Origin: Chelydra serpentina
Taxonomy: Eukaryota; Chordata; Testudines; Chelydridae
Length of the DNA: 64,000 nucleotides
Assembly (NCBI GenBank): GCA_037349315.1
Contig: JBAIAC010000656.1
Coordinates: 62,001-126,000 of the forward strand
Reading direction: 5' to 3'
Part shown: in pieces, positions 33,845-44,435 of the stretch
How positions within the stretch are numbered: position 1 is the first letter of the stretch
Layout: every line of letters starts with the position of its first letter
Program-made: the position numbers and the translations under genes
Notes under the pieces: model-generated
Databases searched by the model: none
The model's input: the letters and a program-made list of their open reading frames with translations, nothing else
What the model was told of the DNA's origin: nothing

Positions 33845-33913
33845 TCTATTGGCCAGAAACCAAAGCTAGACCTCCCGCTGTAGCTATGACTTCTGCTACT
33901 GAACCACCAATGC
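33845..33913 (-). pseudogene. tRNA-Gly(GCC)-derived pseudogene
   Basis: GCATTGGTGGTTCAGTAGCA is a clear Gly(GCC) 5' half, and GGCCAAT is the 3' acceptor, but the anticodon arm (ATAGCTACAGCGGGA) and T arm (TTTGGTTTCT) are decayed. Confidence 0.65.
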
Positions 33914-34300
33914 ACTAACTCCTCTTGTGAGACATTTCCTTCGGCACAATACTGCTGCTATTCCAGTTATTGACTCCAGGAGACATTTTTCTTAGCCTGG
34001 TTTTGTGGTCACTTGTGTCTCTAGCAAAGGTCAGTCCCTGGCCCTGTGGTCCAGACATCGTCATTCAAATCAAGCTTCAAGTGAACAATTCTTTCCCATT
34101 CCCACTCTGTGGGAGGGGAGACTTTTCAAAGCCCTCTCTGTGCTACTGCACATGGCTAAGCAAAGAGAACAAACCACAAATCCCCCCTGTGCTTTGGGAG
34201 CCGGGTTTGCTGTTTGATTTCTGTATTTCAGGTGACGTCAAGCCCAGGCATTGGGATTATTTACCAGTTTCTTTGCCATGGGAGCACTACTGTGCTCACA

Positions 34301-34382
34301 GCTGTGATGGCCGAGTGGTTAAGGCGTTGAAGTTGAAATCCAATAGGGTTCCCCTGCGCAGGTTTGAATCCTGCTCACAGCG
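34301..34382 (+). tRNA. tRNA-Ser(TGA)
   Basis: An 82-nt type-II tRNA: GCTGTGA/TCACAGC acceptor is perfect, A box TGGCCGAGTGG, loop GTTGAAA with TGA, long variable arm, B box GGTTTGAATCC (T for C). Direct duplicate of the Ser(CGA) at 45200; the anticodon difference is one base. Confidence 0.85.
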
Positions 34383-35577
34383 AGGCCTGTGTTTCAGCCA
34401 CAGTTTCTAACCAGGGCAATACATCCTGCCCAGTTGCCTCGCTGACAGGGGATGCCGACATTTCTGTAAGGCGCACTGGCAGCGGGGGGGATGTGGCTGC
34501 CGCCGCAGGCCTGGCTTTAATGCCTGGTACTTCCACACCTGCTTGGCTGTCTGGGGCCTTCAGTGCCGCCCTGCCGGCCGTCCCTCCAGCTGTGGGAGAA
34601 GCGGGCTAGTGGCTCAAAGGGTTTTGCTGGGGCTATCGGTGAGGGGGAATCGCTGTCTGAGGATGGCTCCATGGAAGAGCTGAGCTTTGCATTTTGTTCC
34701 GGCCTGTGGTCTCCTCTGTCATGTGGCAGTGAGTTCCACAGCTCCGGGGGGAGCTCAGCCTCCTGTAAGCCTCCCTGTCTGGGTGAGCTGGTGGGACGCC
34801 GGTGTCAGGAGAAGTCGTGGTGGCAGGAGAAGGGACAAGCTCCCTGGTGGAGACGGTTTGGACAGAAGCTGGAGCCTGGCCCTGGGCTCTGTGAGAAGAG
34901 CCGGAGCAGGGAGCGGGTGCTGGGGTGACCTGTGGGGCAGATTGAACCAGCTGGAGCAGCTCAGGGCGTGTCGGTCCATCCCCAGCTGCAGGAAGGAGCC
35001 GAAGATCTCGCAGAGAGGTGGGGGCAGGGCCGTCCTTAGCCATGGGCAGAACAGACGGGCACGTAGGGCACCGCTATGCCTGGGGCACCAGACACTCTGC
35101 CGGGAGCCGGGAGGGACGGGAAGCCGTGGGGCAGGTAAGAGCAGCGCTGGGTCCTAGAGAGAGCCCAATGCGCTGCCTGCAGCACAGTCTGGGGAGGGCA
35201 CTGGCTGCTGGGGTCTCTGGGAAGCGGGGGAGGAGCTCACCTGTGAGTGTGACTCTCCCCGGCGTGAGGGGACGCAGGCTGGGCGGCTCTGGCAGTGTCC
35301 TTTGTTGCCCCCCATAACGTCCATTCTTCTCCCCCCACAGAGCACCCCCCTTTCCCCTCCCCCCCACACAGAGCACCCCCCTTTCCCCTCCCCCCCCCAC
35401 GGAGCACCCCCATCTCCCCGCCCTCCCCTCCGGCAGGGCTGGGTTGGGTGAGGTGCTGGGGGCGGGGGGCTGGCTGCGTGCTGAGGAAGTAAAAATGAAA
35501 TTAAGTCACTTCCTCGGCAGCCAGCCCAAGCAACAGGGGCCGGCTGGAATTACCACCCCCAGCTGGCTGGGCTGGGG
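34383..35577. other. No gene recognised
   Basis: About 35027-35150 (GGGCCGTCCTTAGCCATGGG onward) is a dispersed turtle repeat. 35335-35420 has two copies of a CAGAGCACCCCCCTTTCCCC block. Nothing else is assigned. Confidence 0.4.
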
Positions 35578-35830
35578 ACAGGGTGACCAGAGACATGTGT
35601 GAAAAACCAGGACAGGGGGTTGGTAGGGTGACCAGATGTCCCACTTGTATAGGGACAGTCCCAATTATAGGGTCTTTTTTTTATATAGGCTCCTGTTACC
35701 ACCCCATCCCCATCTCGATTTTCCACCGTTGCTGTCTGGTCACCCTAGGTGGGGGGTAATTGGTGCCTATATAAGACAAAGCCCCAAATAGCGGAAGTGG
35801 CCCTATAAAATCAGGACATCTGGTCACCCT
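35578..35830. mobile_element. MITE nested inside a MITE of the same family
   Basis: The outer copy begins CAGGGTGACCAGAG (35578) and ends TCTGGTCACCCT (35830). An inner copy, opposite in orientation, spans 35624-35747 with TAGGGTGACCAGATG and CTGTCTGGTCACCCTA ends. The outer interior resumes as GGTGGGGGGTAATTGG. Confidence 0.85.
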
Positions 35831-36007
35831 CGCTGGGGAGCGTCTCTCCCCCGGGCTGGCAGCGATCCACCTCATCCGGGGGGAGCTGCACAGGGCAGGA
35901 TGAGCTACTGTGGCTCCGTGGGTGCCCGTCCCTGAGATCAGAGGCTGGGCTAACTTCCCCATGGTCCGTGGGGCTGGCGGTGGTGCCCAGTGTCCTGTGA
36001 TCGGACC

Positions 36008-36330
36008 TGATGGTTTGCTGCTGCTGTTGCCGCTCTGCTCCCCGAGTGACTAGCCAGCGGGGGGGGGGGGGGGGGGGGCATGGCCCCATCAGTTTTAAAA
36101 GGAGGGCTCTGCTATTCCCATGGATACCTCTCATGTCACCGTGGTTCTGCTGCAGCCCCAGGTAAGCAATGGGTTCGGGTTGCTGGTTAAAGATTTCCTC
36201 TTTCTCCATCCCCGCCCCACGCGTCCAGCCTGCAGGAGGGAAGGGCTGGCCCGAGAGCCGTGTTAACATCATCCTGTCAACACTGCGGGGTTAGCAGGAT
36301 GTCCCTGGCTGTGCACACAGCGAGCTTGGG
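36008..36330 (+). repeat. Segmental duplicate of 11840-12170, with 20-G run
   Basis: Same order and orientation as 11840-12170. A run of 20 G lies at 36059-36078 where the other copy has mixed sequence; the run length may be unreliable. Confidence 0.8.
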
Positions 36331-36640
36331 ATTTTGTCCCTCAGAATCACTGGGGACATTAGGGTTTGTCCTTTTTGTTTGACCTTTTCCTCCATCCCTC
36401 CCTCCTTTCTCTTCATCTCTTACTTCTTTTGTCCTTTCCCCTGTTCCCCTCCTACCACCAGGAGAGGTGTAGCGGTGTGTGGGGTGTGTGTGTGTGTGGG
36501 TGGAGGGATGTGTGACAGTGTACCCCATAAGGCTTTATGGGGAGTTGCGTATAAATATATATATAATATATATACCCGGTGTCACTGTTGATCTCTGAGA
36601 GAGATGCTGTGTGCATTACCCCACGTGGCCACCCAGTGTC
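36331..36640 (+). repeat. Duplicate of 13795-14100: LTR stub and one 57-bp unit
   Basis: CCTTTTTGTTTGACCTTTTC and the Pro/Ser-coding stretch match 13830 onward. The LTR stub is 36514-36576, and a single minisatellite unit (36577-36634) takes the place of the 17-unit array. Confidence 0.9.
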
Positions 36641-36918
36641 ACTGGGGGTCCCTCAGCACCATCTGCTCTGTGGGGTGGTGGAAAGCTCCAAAGGGCCCAT
36701 TGTACCCCTGGGGAGGGGGAAGCCCCAGGGGCCCGCTGCCACTCTGGCCACTGCAGGGGAAGCCCTGGGGGGCCTGTGGTTCGGGGCTCTGCTGGGTGTT
36801 TTTTCCTTCCTGTCATCGCAGTGGAAGTGTAAACAGAGAGAATTTGCTCCTCTTTTCTATGTGGAACAAAAGAAGGCGGCTGAATCATTTCCGGTGCTGT
36901 AAGTAATACAACAAAAAC

Positions 36919-36990
36919 TAGCAGAGGATGGTTTCGATCCATCGATCTCTGGGTTATGGGCCCAGCACGTTTCCGCTGCACCACTCTGCT
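36919..36990 (-). tRNA. Initiator tRNA-Met(CAT)
   Basis: AGCAGAG/CTCTGCT acceptor; loop CCCATAA with GGG/CCC pairs; B box GGATCGAAACC. The D arm has GTGCAGCGGAAAC, a one-base A-box change. It is intact where its counterpart at 15383 is deleted. Confidence 0.87.
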
Positions 36991-37085
36991 TTGTGTGTGT
37001 GTGTAGGGGGGTGTTTGTGTGTCTGTGTGTAATATTTTAAAATAATGCAAAATGTATTTGTCAATAAATAAATGTGGAGCCTCCA

Positions 37086-37208
37086 TAGGGTGACCAGATG
37101 TCCCTATTTTATACGGACAGTCCCGATTTTTTGGTCATTTTTTCATATAGGCTCCTATTACCCCCCACCCCCTGTCCCAATTTTCTCACGTGCTGTCTGG
37201 TCACCCTA
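37086..37208 (+). mobile_element. MITE with TAGGGTGACCAGA terminal repeats
   Basis: A full-length 123-bp copy in the duplicate of the 15.5-kb region. Confidence 0.85.
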
Positions 37209-37429
37209 AGCCTCCAGCATGGCAGTGGGGAGCACAGGCTACCGGATGCACAGAGATGGGAGATCACCCTGCAGCCCCCCTCCCCCGGGACACAGACCCA
37301 GTGGTGAGGCTTCACCCTTCTGCAATGACATGCCTGCGCTGTTGGGGAGGGACGCATGACCACGCTTGTGGCTTCCCTTTGCTTCCCCATTAGAAAGTCA
37401 TTTTTTTGCAGGGGAACAAATAAATCTGT

Positions 37430-37530
37430 GGGGCGGGGGGACAGGGAGGGGGAGTTAAGAGGAGCCTATATACGAAAAAGACCCAAAAATTGGGACTGTC
37501 CCTATAAAATCGGGACATCTGGTCACCCTA
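37430..37530 (-). mobile_element. MITE of the same family, truncated
   Basis: One end is intact (TCTGGTCACCCTA at 37518-37530); the other end is lost near a GGGGCGGGGGGACAGG stretch. Similar relics are at 15838-15908 and 40577-40668. Confidence 0.7.
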
Positions 37531-37683
37531 TGGAGGCTCCACATTTATTTATTGACAAATAAAAATATTGTGCACAGATTTTTATTTTATTTTATTGTTT
37601 GGGCAGAATCCTTTCAGGAGTAAAACCTACTTGGCCAAACTCAGCTGTCCTGTGAATAGATCCTGCAAGCACCTTCCACACTC

Positions 37684-37755
37684 AGCAGAGTGGTGCAGCG
37701 GAAGCATGCTGGGCCCACAACCCAGAGGTCAATGGATCGACACCATCCTCTGCTA
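37684..37755 (+). tRNA. Initiator-Met-type tRNA with CAC anticodon
   Basis: iMet body: AGCAGAG/CTCTGCT, GTGGTGCAGCGGAAGC, GGG/CCC pairs. The loop is CCCACAA, so the anticodon (37716-37718) is CAC, a valine anticodon, from one T-to-C change. B box GGATCGACACC also carries a change. Possibly a pseudogene. Confidence 0.8.
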
Positions 37756-38107
37756 GTTTCTCTTTTATTACTTACAGCCCTGGAAATGATTCAGCCGCCT
37801 TCTTTTGTTCCACATAGAAAAGAGGAGCAAATTCTCTCTGTTTACACTTCCACAGCCATGACAGGAAGGAATAAACACCCAGCAGAGCCCGGCCCCACAG
37901 GCCCCCCAGGGCTTCCCCTGCAGTGGCCAGAGTGGCAGCGGGCCCCTGGGGCTTCCCCCTCCCCAGGGGTACAATGGGCGCTTTGGGGCTTTCCACCACC
38001 CCACACAGTAGATGGTGCTGAGGGACCCCCAGGCTCCCATGCCACCAAGATTCAATCTGGGGTATTTATGGCATAGGTCGGGGGCCATGATTTACGCTTT
38101 AAGTTAG

Positions 38108-38330
38108 GAGGGAGGAATAGCTCAGTGGTTTGAGCATTGGTCTGCTAAATGCAGCGTTATAAGTTCAATCCTTGAGGAGGCCATTTAGGGATCTGGGGCA
38201 AAAATCTATCAGGGGGCAGCACTTGGTCCTGCCAGTGAAAGCAGGGCTCAAAGTCCTTTCAGCTCTATGAGAGAGGCATATCTCCACGTGGGTAATGCAG
38301 CATCTGTCTCCGAGAGCAACAGTGACACCA
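38108..38330 (+). mobile_element. tRNA-derived SINE followed by one 57-bp unit
   Basis: GGGAGGAATAGCTCAGTGG, B box AAGTTCAATCC, and a tail CCTTTCAGCTCTATGAG mark a SINE subfamily other than the 22.1-kb copy. Directly after it, 38275-38336 is one diverged minus-orientation unit of the CACGTG repeat (CCACGTGGGTAATGCAG). The same SINE-to-repeat junction occurs at 41688. Confidence 0.85.
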
Positions 38331-38371
38331 GGTGACTTACCTCTCATAGCGGGTGGGGAAAGTGGTGGCAG

Positions 38372-38462
38372 CCCTTCAAGGGGTCAGCTGGTAGAGCAAA
38401 GGTCTGGAACCAGCGCTCAGGAAGTCAACCTTCTCTTGCCCTTGTGACTCCAGCTTGAAGGG
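38372..38462 (+). pseudogene. tRNA-Tyr-derived pseudogene
   Basis: CCCTTCAAGGGGTCAGCTGG to CAGCTTGAAGGGG; anticodon site GGAACC; no B box. Nearly identical to 15932 in its 3' part. Confidence 0.65.
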
Positions 38463-38632
38463 GAGCTTCTCTCCTTCCCCTTGAAGAGAAAGAGCAAGAG
38501 AAGACAGAAAGCCCAGGTGGGCACCAGCCCCCACTGTCTTTTTCTGCTGGGGATCCTGACAGGAGGGACTTGTGGTGGGTAAAGGTACCCCTGCGCTTCG
38601 AGAAAACAGCCCACCCCTGCACACAAAGCACA

Positions 38633-38705
38633 TGCCAAAGCCTGGGATTGAACCTGCGACCTCTAGATCTTCAGTCTAATGCTCTCCCCTCTAAGCTACT
38701 TCTGC
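38633..38705 (-). tRNA. tRNA-Phe(GAA)
   Basis: A 73-nt gene: anticodon arm TAGAC-TGAAGAT-TCTA type with GAA, A box TAGCTTAGAGGGG (off consensus), B box GGTTCAATCCC. Acceptor GCAGAAG/CTTTGGC has one mismatch. It may be active at a low level or an early pseudogene. Confidence 0.78.
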
Positions 38706-38929
38706 AGCTTTTTGACCTGCTGCTTCTCTGTCTGGGATGTGTTTGTCAGCCATGGCACACAAAAAGGACGTCATTGCAAGCGGCCCATGGAGGGAAGATG
38801 CATTTTTTTTCCTGCCTTGCTCAGCTTGACTTGCTCCCTCGCCCCGTTCCTGCCTTAGTTCCTGGGTTACCTGGACAGGGTAAAAACCTGTGGTGCTCAC
38901 GCCCCACCACATGCATTGACCTCCCCTCA

Positions 38930-39600
38930 GGCAGGGACCTTATAGGCCCTGGGCCACCTGCCCCCTATAGCCTGGATCTGACACACCCAGGCCCAACTGG
39001 GTAGCCGCTCTTGCAATCCCTCTATGGGAGCATTGGGAGCCATACTCTCCCAGTGGCAATATTTAGAGGTGGGTACAGACTTTGTGACAGAAAGCCTGGG
39101 CCTTGTCTCTGCACCTCCCCTATCCGGAAGAACAGAGGCTGAGGGGGCACAAGGGCAAAAGGTGACAAACAGGCCCGAACAGGAGAGATTTTCTTTGTGT
39201 TACAATTCATCAAAATCTCACCCCTGAAAAGCTCCGAAGGGGTGTAGCTCAGCCCCCAACCACTCAGCGCGCTGCCGTAGATAATTCTGCCACAGAGACT
39301 GCTGGCTCCCTGCTCCTCTCCCTCCCCGATGGGGATTTTCACAGGTAGAAAGGAGGGTTTGAGGAGCAAAGAGTGAGAGGGTGTCGGGGGGCTCAAAGGA
39401 TGGGCAGTGCTCTGGGCTCTGCTTGAGAGATCCTGGCATAGGGGCTGGTGAGGGAGGAAGGATTGTAGGTTTGTGGTGTCTGACCTGCACTCTGCAGAGG
39501 AGGTGATAAGTGACAGGGCATTTTTGATTCCTCCCCCCTCAGTGTCCCCTGGGAGGGAATTCTAGGTTCCAAAGGGCCATAGAAGTGGGCAAAGCCATTG
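38930..39600. repeat. Duplicate of 24920-25540 (inverted)
   Basis: Matches the block flanking the tRNA-Ile at 24769. No gene is seen. Confidence 0.8.
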
Positions 39601-39616
39601 GGTTAATGAAAACCAG

Positions 39617-39702
39617 TGCTCCAGGCGAGGCTCAAACTCAGCATGTCTCCGCTCAGCACTGCCGTATAAGTACTGTGCGCTAACCCATTGCGCCACTGGA
39701 GC
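39617..39702 (-). pseudogene. tRNA-Ile(TAT) pseudogene, T arm deleted
   Basis: Acceptor GCTCCAG/CTGGAGC and the TAT loop remain, but a short deletion (CTCAAACTCAGC on plus) removes part of the T arm and the base of the anticodon arm. Confidence 0.75.
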
Positions 39703-40341
39703 CCTTGCTCAGGGCTGTTCTCCCCGTCCCCCAGGCTGACAGAGGCAAGGATTGACTCCATACAATGCTAAGTGGAATTGAGAGAGGGGAGAGCCAAGTG
39801 CTGGTACTTGATGGGCTGGGCTCTTCTTAAGGGGCCCAGGCACCATTTGACCCTTTTGGTCTTCGCTGTGTAACAACCGAGCTGATTGAGACTCAATTTC
39901 GAGTCTTGCTGCAGCCCAACAGATCTGAGATCACTGCTCACCAGGTCTCAGCATTAGTCCTGCTTGGGGACAGTGTCTCTGATGTAAGAAACTGCCAGTA
40001 GGTGAAGCTGGGAGAACAGGGTGGGGCAGCAAGTGGCGGCAGGACTCTTGCTGCCGGGGTCTAGCTGCCCAAATTCCTCCCCGTGCCGCTGGGCCCCAGT
40101 CGCCTGCAGCCACCAGGTAACCCAGGAACTAAGGCAGGAATGGGGTGAGGGAGCAAGTCAAGCTGAGCAAGGCAGGAAAAAAAATTCATCTTGCCTCCAT
40201 GGGCCGCTCGCAATGACGTCCTTTTTGTGTGCCATGGCTGACAAACACATCCCGGACAGAGAAGCAGCAGGCCAGAAAGGTGTCCTGAATGAAAGAAGGC
40301 GGCTGAATCATTTCCAGGGCTGAAAGTAATACAACAGAAGC

Positions 40342-40413
40342 TAGCAGAGGATGGTTTCAATCCACCGATCTCCGGGTTATGGACCCAGCACACTTCCGCT
40401 GCGCCACTCTGCT
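40342..40413 (-). tRNA. Initiator tRNA-Met(CAT), diverged
   Basis: AGCAGAG/CTCTGCT acceptor and CAT loop (TCCATAA) are kept. Changes in the stem (TGGGT/ACCCG), TGTGCTG, and B box GGATTGAAACC (C to T) suggest reduced function. Confidence 0.75.
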
Positions 40414-40576
40414 CTGTGTGGGGGTTTCCTGCAGGGTCTAGTCACAGGGCAGCTGAGTTTGGCCGGGTAGGTTTTACTCCTGAAGGGATTCTGCCCAAAC
40501 AATCAAATCAAATCAAATCAAATAAATATCTGTGCACAATGTTTTTATTTGCCAATAAATAAATGTGGAGCCTCCA

Positions 40577-40668
40577 TAGGGTGACCAGATGTCCCGATTT
40601 TATAGGGACAGTCCCAATTTTTGAGTCTTTTTTGTATATAGGCTCCTCTTAACTCCCACCCCCTGTCA
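40577..40668 (+). mobile_element. MITE of the TAGGGTGACCAGA family, 3' truncated
   Basis: The left end is intact; the right end is replaced by CCGCCTCCGCCCCGCAG sequence. Confidence 0.7.
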
Positions 40669-40903
40669 CCCCGCCTCCGCCCCGCAGATTTATTTGTTCC
40701 CCTGCAAAAAAATGACTTTCTTATGGGGAGGCAAAGGGAAGCCACAAGCGTGGTCATGCGCCCCTCCCCAAAAGCGCGGGCATGTCATTGCAGAAAGGTG
40801 ACGCCTCACCACTGGGTCTGTGTCCCGGGGGAGGGGGCTGCAGGGTGATCTCCCATCTCTGTGCGTCCGGTAGCCTGTGCTCCCCACTGCCATGCTGGAG
40901 GCT

Positions 40904-41026
40904 TAGGGTGACCAGACAGCACGTGTGAAAAATCGGGATGGGAGTGGGGGGTAATAGGAGCCTATATGAAAAAAAGACCCAAAAATCGGGACTGTCCCTA
41001 TAAAATCGAGATATCTGGTCACCCTA
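40904..41026 (-). mobile_element. MITE with TAGGGTGACCAGA terminal repeats
   Basis: Full-length 123 bp; the counterpart of 37086 in the inverted copy of the block. Confidence 0.85.
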
Positions 41027-41121
41027 TGGAGGCTCCACATGTATTTATTGACAAATAAATTGTGCATTATTTTAAAATATTACACAGAGACACACAAAAG
41101 CATGCCTACACACACACACAG

Positions 41122-41193
41122 AGGAGAGTGGCGCAGCGGAAGCGTGCTGGGCCCATAACCCAGAGCTCGATGGATCGAAACCATCCTCTGCTA
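41122..41193 (+). tRNA. Initiator tRNA-Met(CAT)
   Basis: GTGGCGCAGCGGAAGCGTG, loop CCCATAA and B box GGATCGAAACC are consensus-like. The acceptor AGGAGAG has one mismatch against CTCTGCT. Probably transcribable. Confidence 0.86.
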
Positions 41194-41525
41194 GCTTCTG
41201 GAAATAATTCAGCCGCCTTCTTTTGTTCTGCATAGAAAAGAGGAGCAAATTCTCTCTGTTTACACTTCCACAGCGATGACAGGAAGGAATAAACACCCAG
41301 CAGAGCCCGGCCCCCCCCCCCCCCGGGGCTTCCCCTGCAGTGGCCAGAGTGGCAGCGGGCCCCTGGGGCTTCCCCCTCCCCAGGGGTACAATGGGCCCTT
41401 TGGGGCTTCCCACCACCCCACATAGTAGATGGTGCTGAGGGACCCCCGGGCTCCCACGCCCCCCAAGATTCAATCTGGGGTATTTACGGTATAGGTCAGG
41501 GGCCATGATTTATGCTATGGGTCAG

Positions 41526-41688
41526 GAGGGAGGAATAGCTCAGTGGTTTGAGCATTGACCTGCTAAACCCAGGGCTGTGAGTTCAATCCTTGAGGGGGCC
41601 ATTTGGGGATCTGGGGAAACATCACTCAGGGGACAGTACTTGGTTCTGCCAGTGAAAGCAGGGCTCAAAGTCCTTTCAGTTCTTTGAG
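41526..41688 (+). mobile_element. tRNA-derived SINE next to the large CACGTG array
   Basis: GGGAGGAATAGCTCAGTGG head and CCTTTCAGTTCTTTGAGAC tail, the same subfamily as 38108. It abuts array 2 through ACATATCTCCACGTGGG. Confidence 0.85.
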
Positions 41689-41691
41689 ACA

Positions 41692-42905
41692 GACATATCT
41701 CCACGTGGGTAATGCAGGGTCTCTCTCAGAGAGCAACAGTGACACTGGGTGGCCACGTGGGGTAATGCACACAGCGTCTCTCTCAGAGAGCAACAGTGAC
41801 ACCGGGTGGCCACGTGGGGTAATGCACACAGCGTCTCTCTCAGAGAGCAACAGTGCCACCGGGTGGCCACGTGGGGTAATGCACACAGCGTCTCTCTCAG
41901 AGAGCAACAGTGACACCGGGTGGCCACGTGGGGTAATGCACACAGCGTCTCTCTCAGAGAGCAACAGTGACACCGAGTGGCCACGTGGGGTAATGCACAC
42001 AGCGACTCTCTCAGAGAGCAACAGTGACACCGGGTGGCCACGTGGGGTAATGCACACAGCGTCTCTCTCAGCGAGCAACAGTGACACCGGGTGGCCACGT
42101 GGGGTAATGCACACAGCGTCTCTCTCAGAGAGCAACAGTGACACCGGGTGGCCACGTGGGGTAATGCACACAGGGTCTCTCTCAGAGAGCGACAGTGACA
42201 CCGGGTGGCCACGTGGGGTAATGCACACAGCGTCTCTCAGAGAGCAACAGTGACACTGGGTGGCCACGTGGGGTAATGCACACAGGGTCTCTCTCAGAGA
42301 GCAACAGTGACACCGGGTGGCCACGTGGGGTAATGCACACAGCGTCTCTCAGAGAGCAACAGTGACACCGGGTGGCCACGTGGGGTAATGCCCACAGCAT
42401 CTCTCTCAGAGAGCAACAGTGACACCGGGTGGCCACGCGGGGTAATGCACACAGCGACTCTCTCAGAGAGCAACAGTGACACCGGGTGGCCACGTGGGGT
42501 AATGCACACAGCATCTCTCAGAGAGCAACAGTCACACCGGGTGGCCACGTGGGGTAATGCACACAGCGTCTCTCAGAGAGCAACAGTGACACCGGGTGGC
42601 CACGTGGGGTAACGCACACAGCATCTCTCTCAGAGAGCAACGGTGACACCGGGTGGCCACGTGGGGTAACGCACACAGCCTCTCTCTCAGAGAGCAACGG
42701 TGACACCGGGTGGCCACGTGGGGTAACGCACACAGCGTCTCTCTCAGAGAGCAACAGTGACACCGGGTGGCCACGTGGGGTAACGCACACAGCATCTCTC
42801 TCATAGAGCAACAGTGACACTGGGTGGACACGTAGGGTAATGCACACAGCATCTCTCTCAGAGAGCAACAGTGACACCGGGTGGCCACGTGGGGTAATGC
42901 ACACA
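41692..42905 (-). repeat. 57-bp CACGTG minisatellite, array 2 (about 22 units)
   Basis: Reverse orientation of array 1. Twenty units keep CACGTG exactly; one has CACGCG (near 42435) and one CACGTA (near 42829). The right quarter (42605-42790) uses GTAACGCAC in place of GTAATGCAC, a sub-family made by local expansion. Confidence 0.95.
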
Positions 42906-42949
42906 GCACAAAACCACACAACAGAAGCATGTAGAGAGATAGAGCAGGG

Positions 42950-43084
42950 AGGGACCCTGAGAGTCAGGACCAAGTATCCCTAGGTCATCCCTGACAGATA
43001 TTTGCATAACCCCTTCTTAAAATCTTCCAATGACGGAGATTGTGCAACTTCCCATGGAGGCCACTGCCATGCAATCGACAATGC
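42950..43084 (-). mobile_element. Old CR1 3' fragment
   Basis: CCAAGTATCCCTAGGTCATC, TTCTTAAAATCTTCCAATGA, CGGAGATTGTGCAACTTCCC form the antisense pattern of an ancient CR1 ORF2 end. Confidence 0.6.
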
Positions 43085-43320
43085 TTGGCTTGTGATTAAG
43101 GGCCAGGCTGTGACTAGGAAAATTTGGATTCAGTTCCAAGTTTGGCCCCATTATTCTCTGTGCAAACATGGACAAATGACATCGCATCTTTGGGCCTCAG
43201 TTTCCCCAGCTGTAAAATGGGAACCACCCTCCCACACTTCATCTATTTTGCCTGTGAGCTCCTGGCATCATGGACTCTCTCTCTCACTATGAGTTGTACA
43301 ACACCTGGCAGAATCAGGGC
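43085..43320 (+). mobile_element. MIR-type CORE-SINE relic
   Basis: GTGACTAGGAAAATTTGGATT, then TTTGGGCCTCAGTTTCCCC and AGCTGTAAAATGGGAACC, and further on GTACAACACCTGGCA, follow the order of the MIR core and 3' end. Old and unrelated to the tRNA duplications. Confidence 0.65.
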
Positions 43321-44371
43321 CCCCATCCTTGGACGGGGTTTCCGCAGTGTCTGGCACAACTGGGGCACCCACTCTTGGATGGGGTATCTGCAGGGGGATT
43401 AAAGGGCAGGGCTAATCATCACGCTTCATGACTCAAACTGCTCTGTGGCTGGGGGCTCAGGAGGGACTGTTCCCATGTAACAACGTATGGAAAGGGTCAT
43501 TGTGCAGTCCGTGGGGAAGAGTTAGAGTTTCCTTTACTATTTCCGGCATTGGCCACTCCCACAGACAGGATGTCTGCTGTGGGAGGAGAAATACAAGGCT
43601 TAATGGGACCATGGATCTGATCAGATGAGGCCGGGGGTGGGGGAGGATTTAACCACCCTTTCATAAATATGAAGGGAGTGGGTCTGTTGCAGAACTATGT
43701 CTATGAAGCCTGGCCCTGGCACTCCTTTCCTTAAGTGTCATGTGGGCAAAGGGGAAAGTGTGGCAGCAAACACAAGGGCCAGACTTGTGGGTATCAGGTG
43801 AAGCTGTGAGAATCCCAACCATTGGGTCAAACCGCAGGACTGCAGCCAGCGGTAGCCAAGGTGGCAAGTTCTAGAGCCCCAACCTATTGTGACCATTTTG
43901 TCAAGCCGTCCTGACCAAAAGCTCTTGTGCATCTGGAGACAGGGAAGGTGAGCTTTCTGGATTTCTTGAGGCCCCAAAGCTTTCTGGAGTTTTGGAATCC
44001 CCAGAGCCTCGAGAATATTGTGGACTTTTAAATGTTGTAGAGTTTTGGGGAGTTGTAGATGTGAAGGGTTGGAACCCCCCCCCCCCCTTCTCTCTTGCAC
44101 TGTATAGAAAAATCTGCACAGCGCAAGCTCATAGAAATCCCCCCTCTTCCTCAATGGCATTTTTGTCTGTGATTTCGTTTTGCTTTGTATAACCGTGTTT
44201 TCTCCTGGATCCATTATTTAACTAAAAAAAGAAGAAGGTCTCAGGATGGGGGAGAAGGCTGGGGCTAGGGCTGCTAAGAGAAAGAGAGTAGCAGGTTTTC
44301 TGTATTGTTTCCCACCCTCTTTTTCTTGACTAGTTTCTCTTCTGCACCAAATGTGCCCATTTTCCATGTGA
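43321..44371. other. No gene; right part duplicated at 51 kb (inverted)
   Basis: 43660-44440 matches 50990-51740 inverted, including a CACTGTATAGAAAAATCTGC block. Open frames here are shared with the copy but resemble no known family. Confidence 0.6.
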
Positions 44372-44435
44372 TCCTGGCTAGCTCAGTTGGTAGAGGATCA
44401 GACTGAGGATCCAGGGTTCAAGTCCCTTGTTAGGC
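44372..44435 (+). pseudogene. tRNA-Lys pseudogene, anticodon arm deleted
   Basis: A box TAGCTCAGTTGG and B box GGTTCAAGTCC are intact, but the 9-bp loop and stem segment between ATCAGAC and GAGGATCC is missing, so there is no anticodon. The same deletion is in the inverted copy at 50995. Confidence 0.85.

Noticed and set aside
36059..36078. Run of 20 G as a regulatory or structural signal
   Set aside because: The duplicate at 11.9 kb has ordinary sequence there. Homopolymers of this length are error-prone, so its length is not trusted.
41665..42905. CRISPR-like array
   Set aside because: Units are contiguous with no unique spacers, and the genome is vertebrate. It is a minisatellite.
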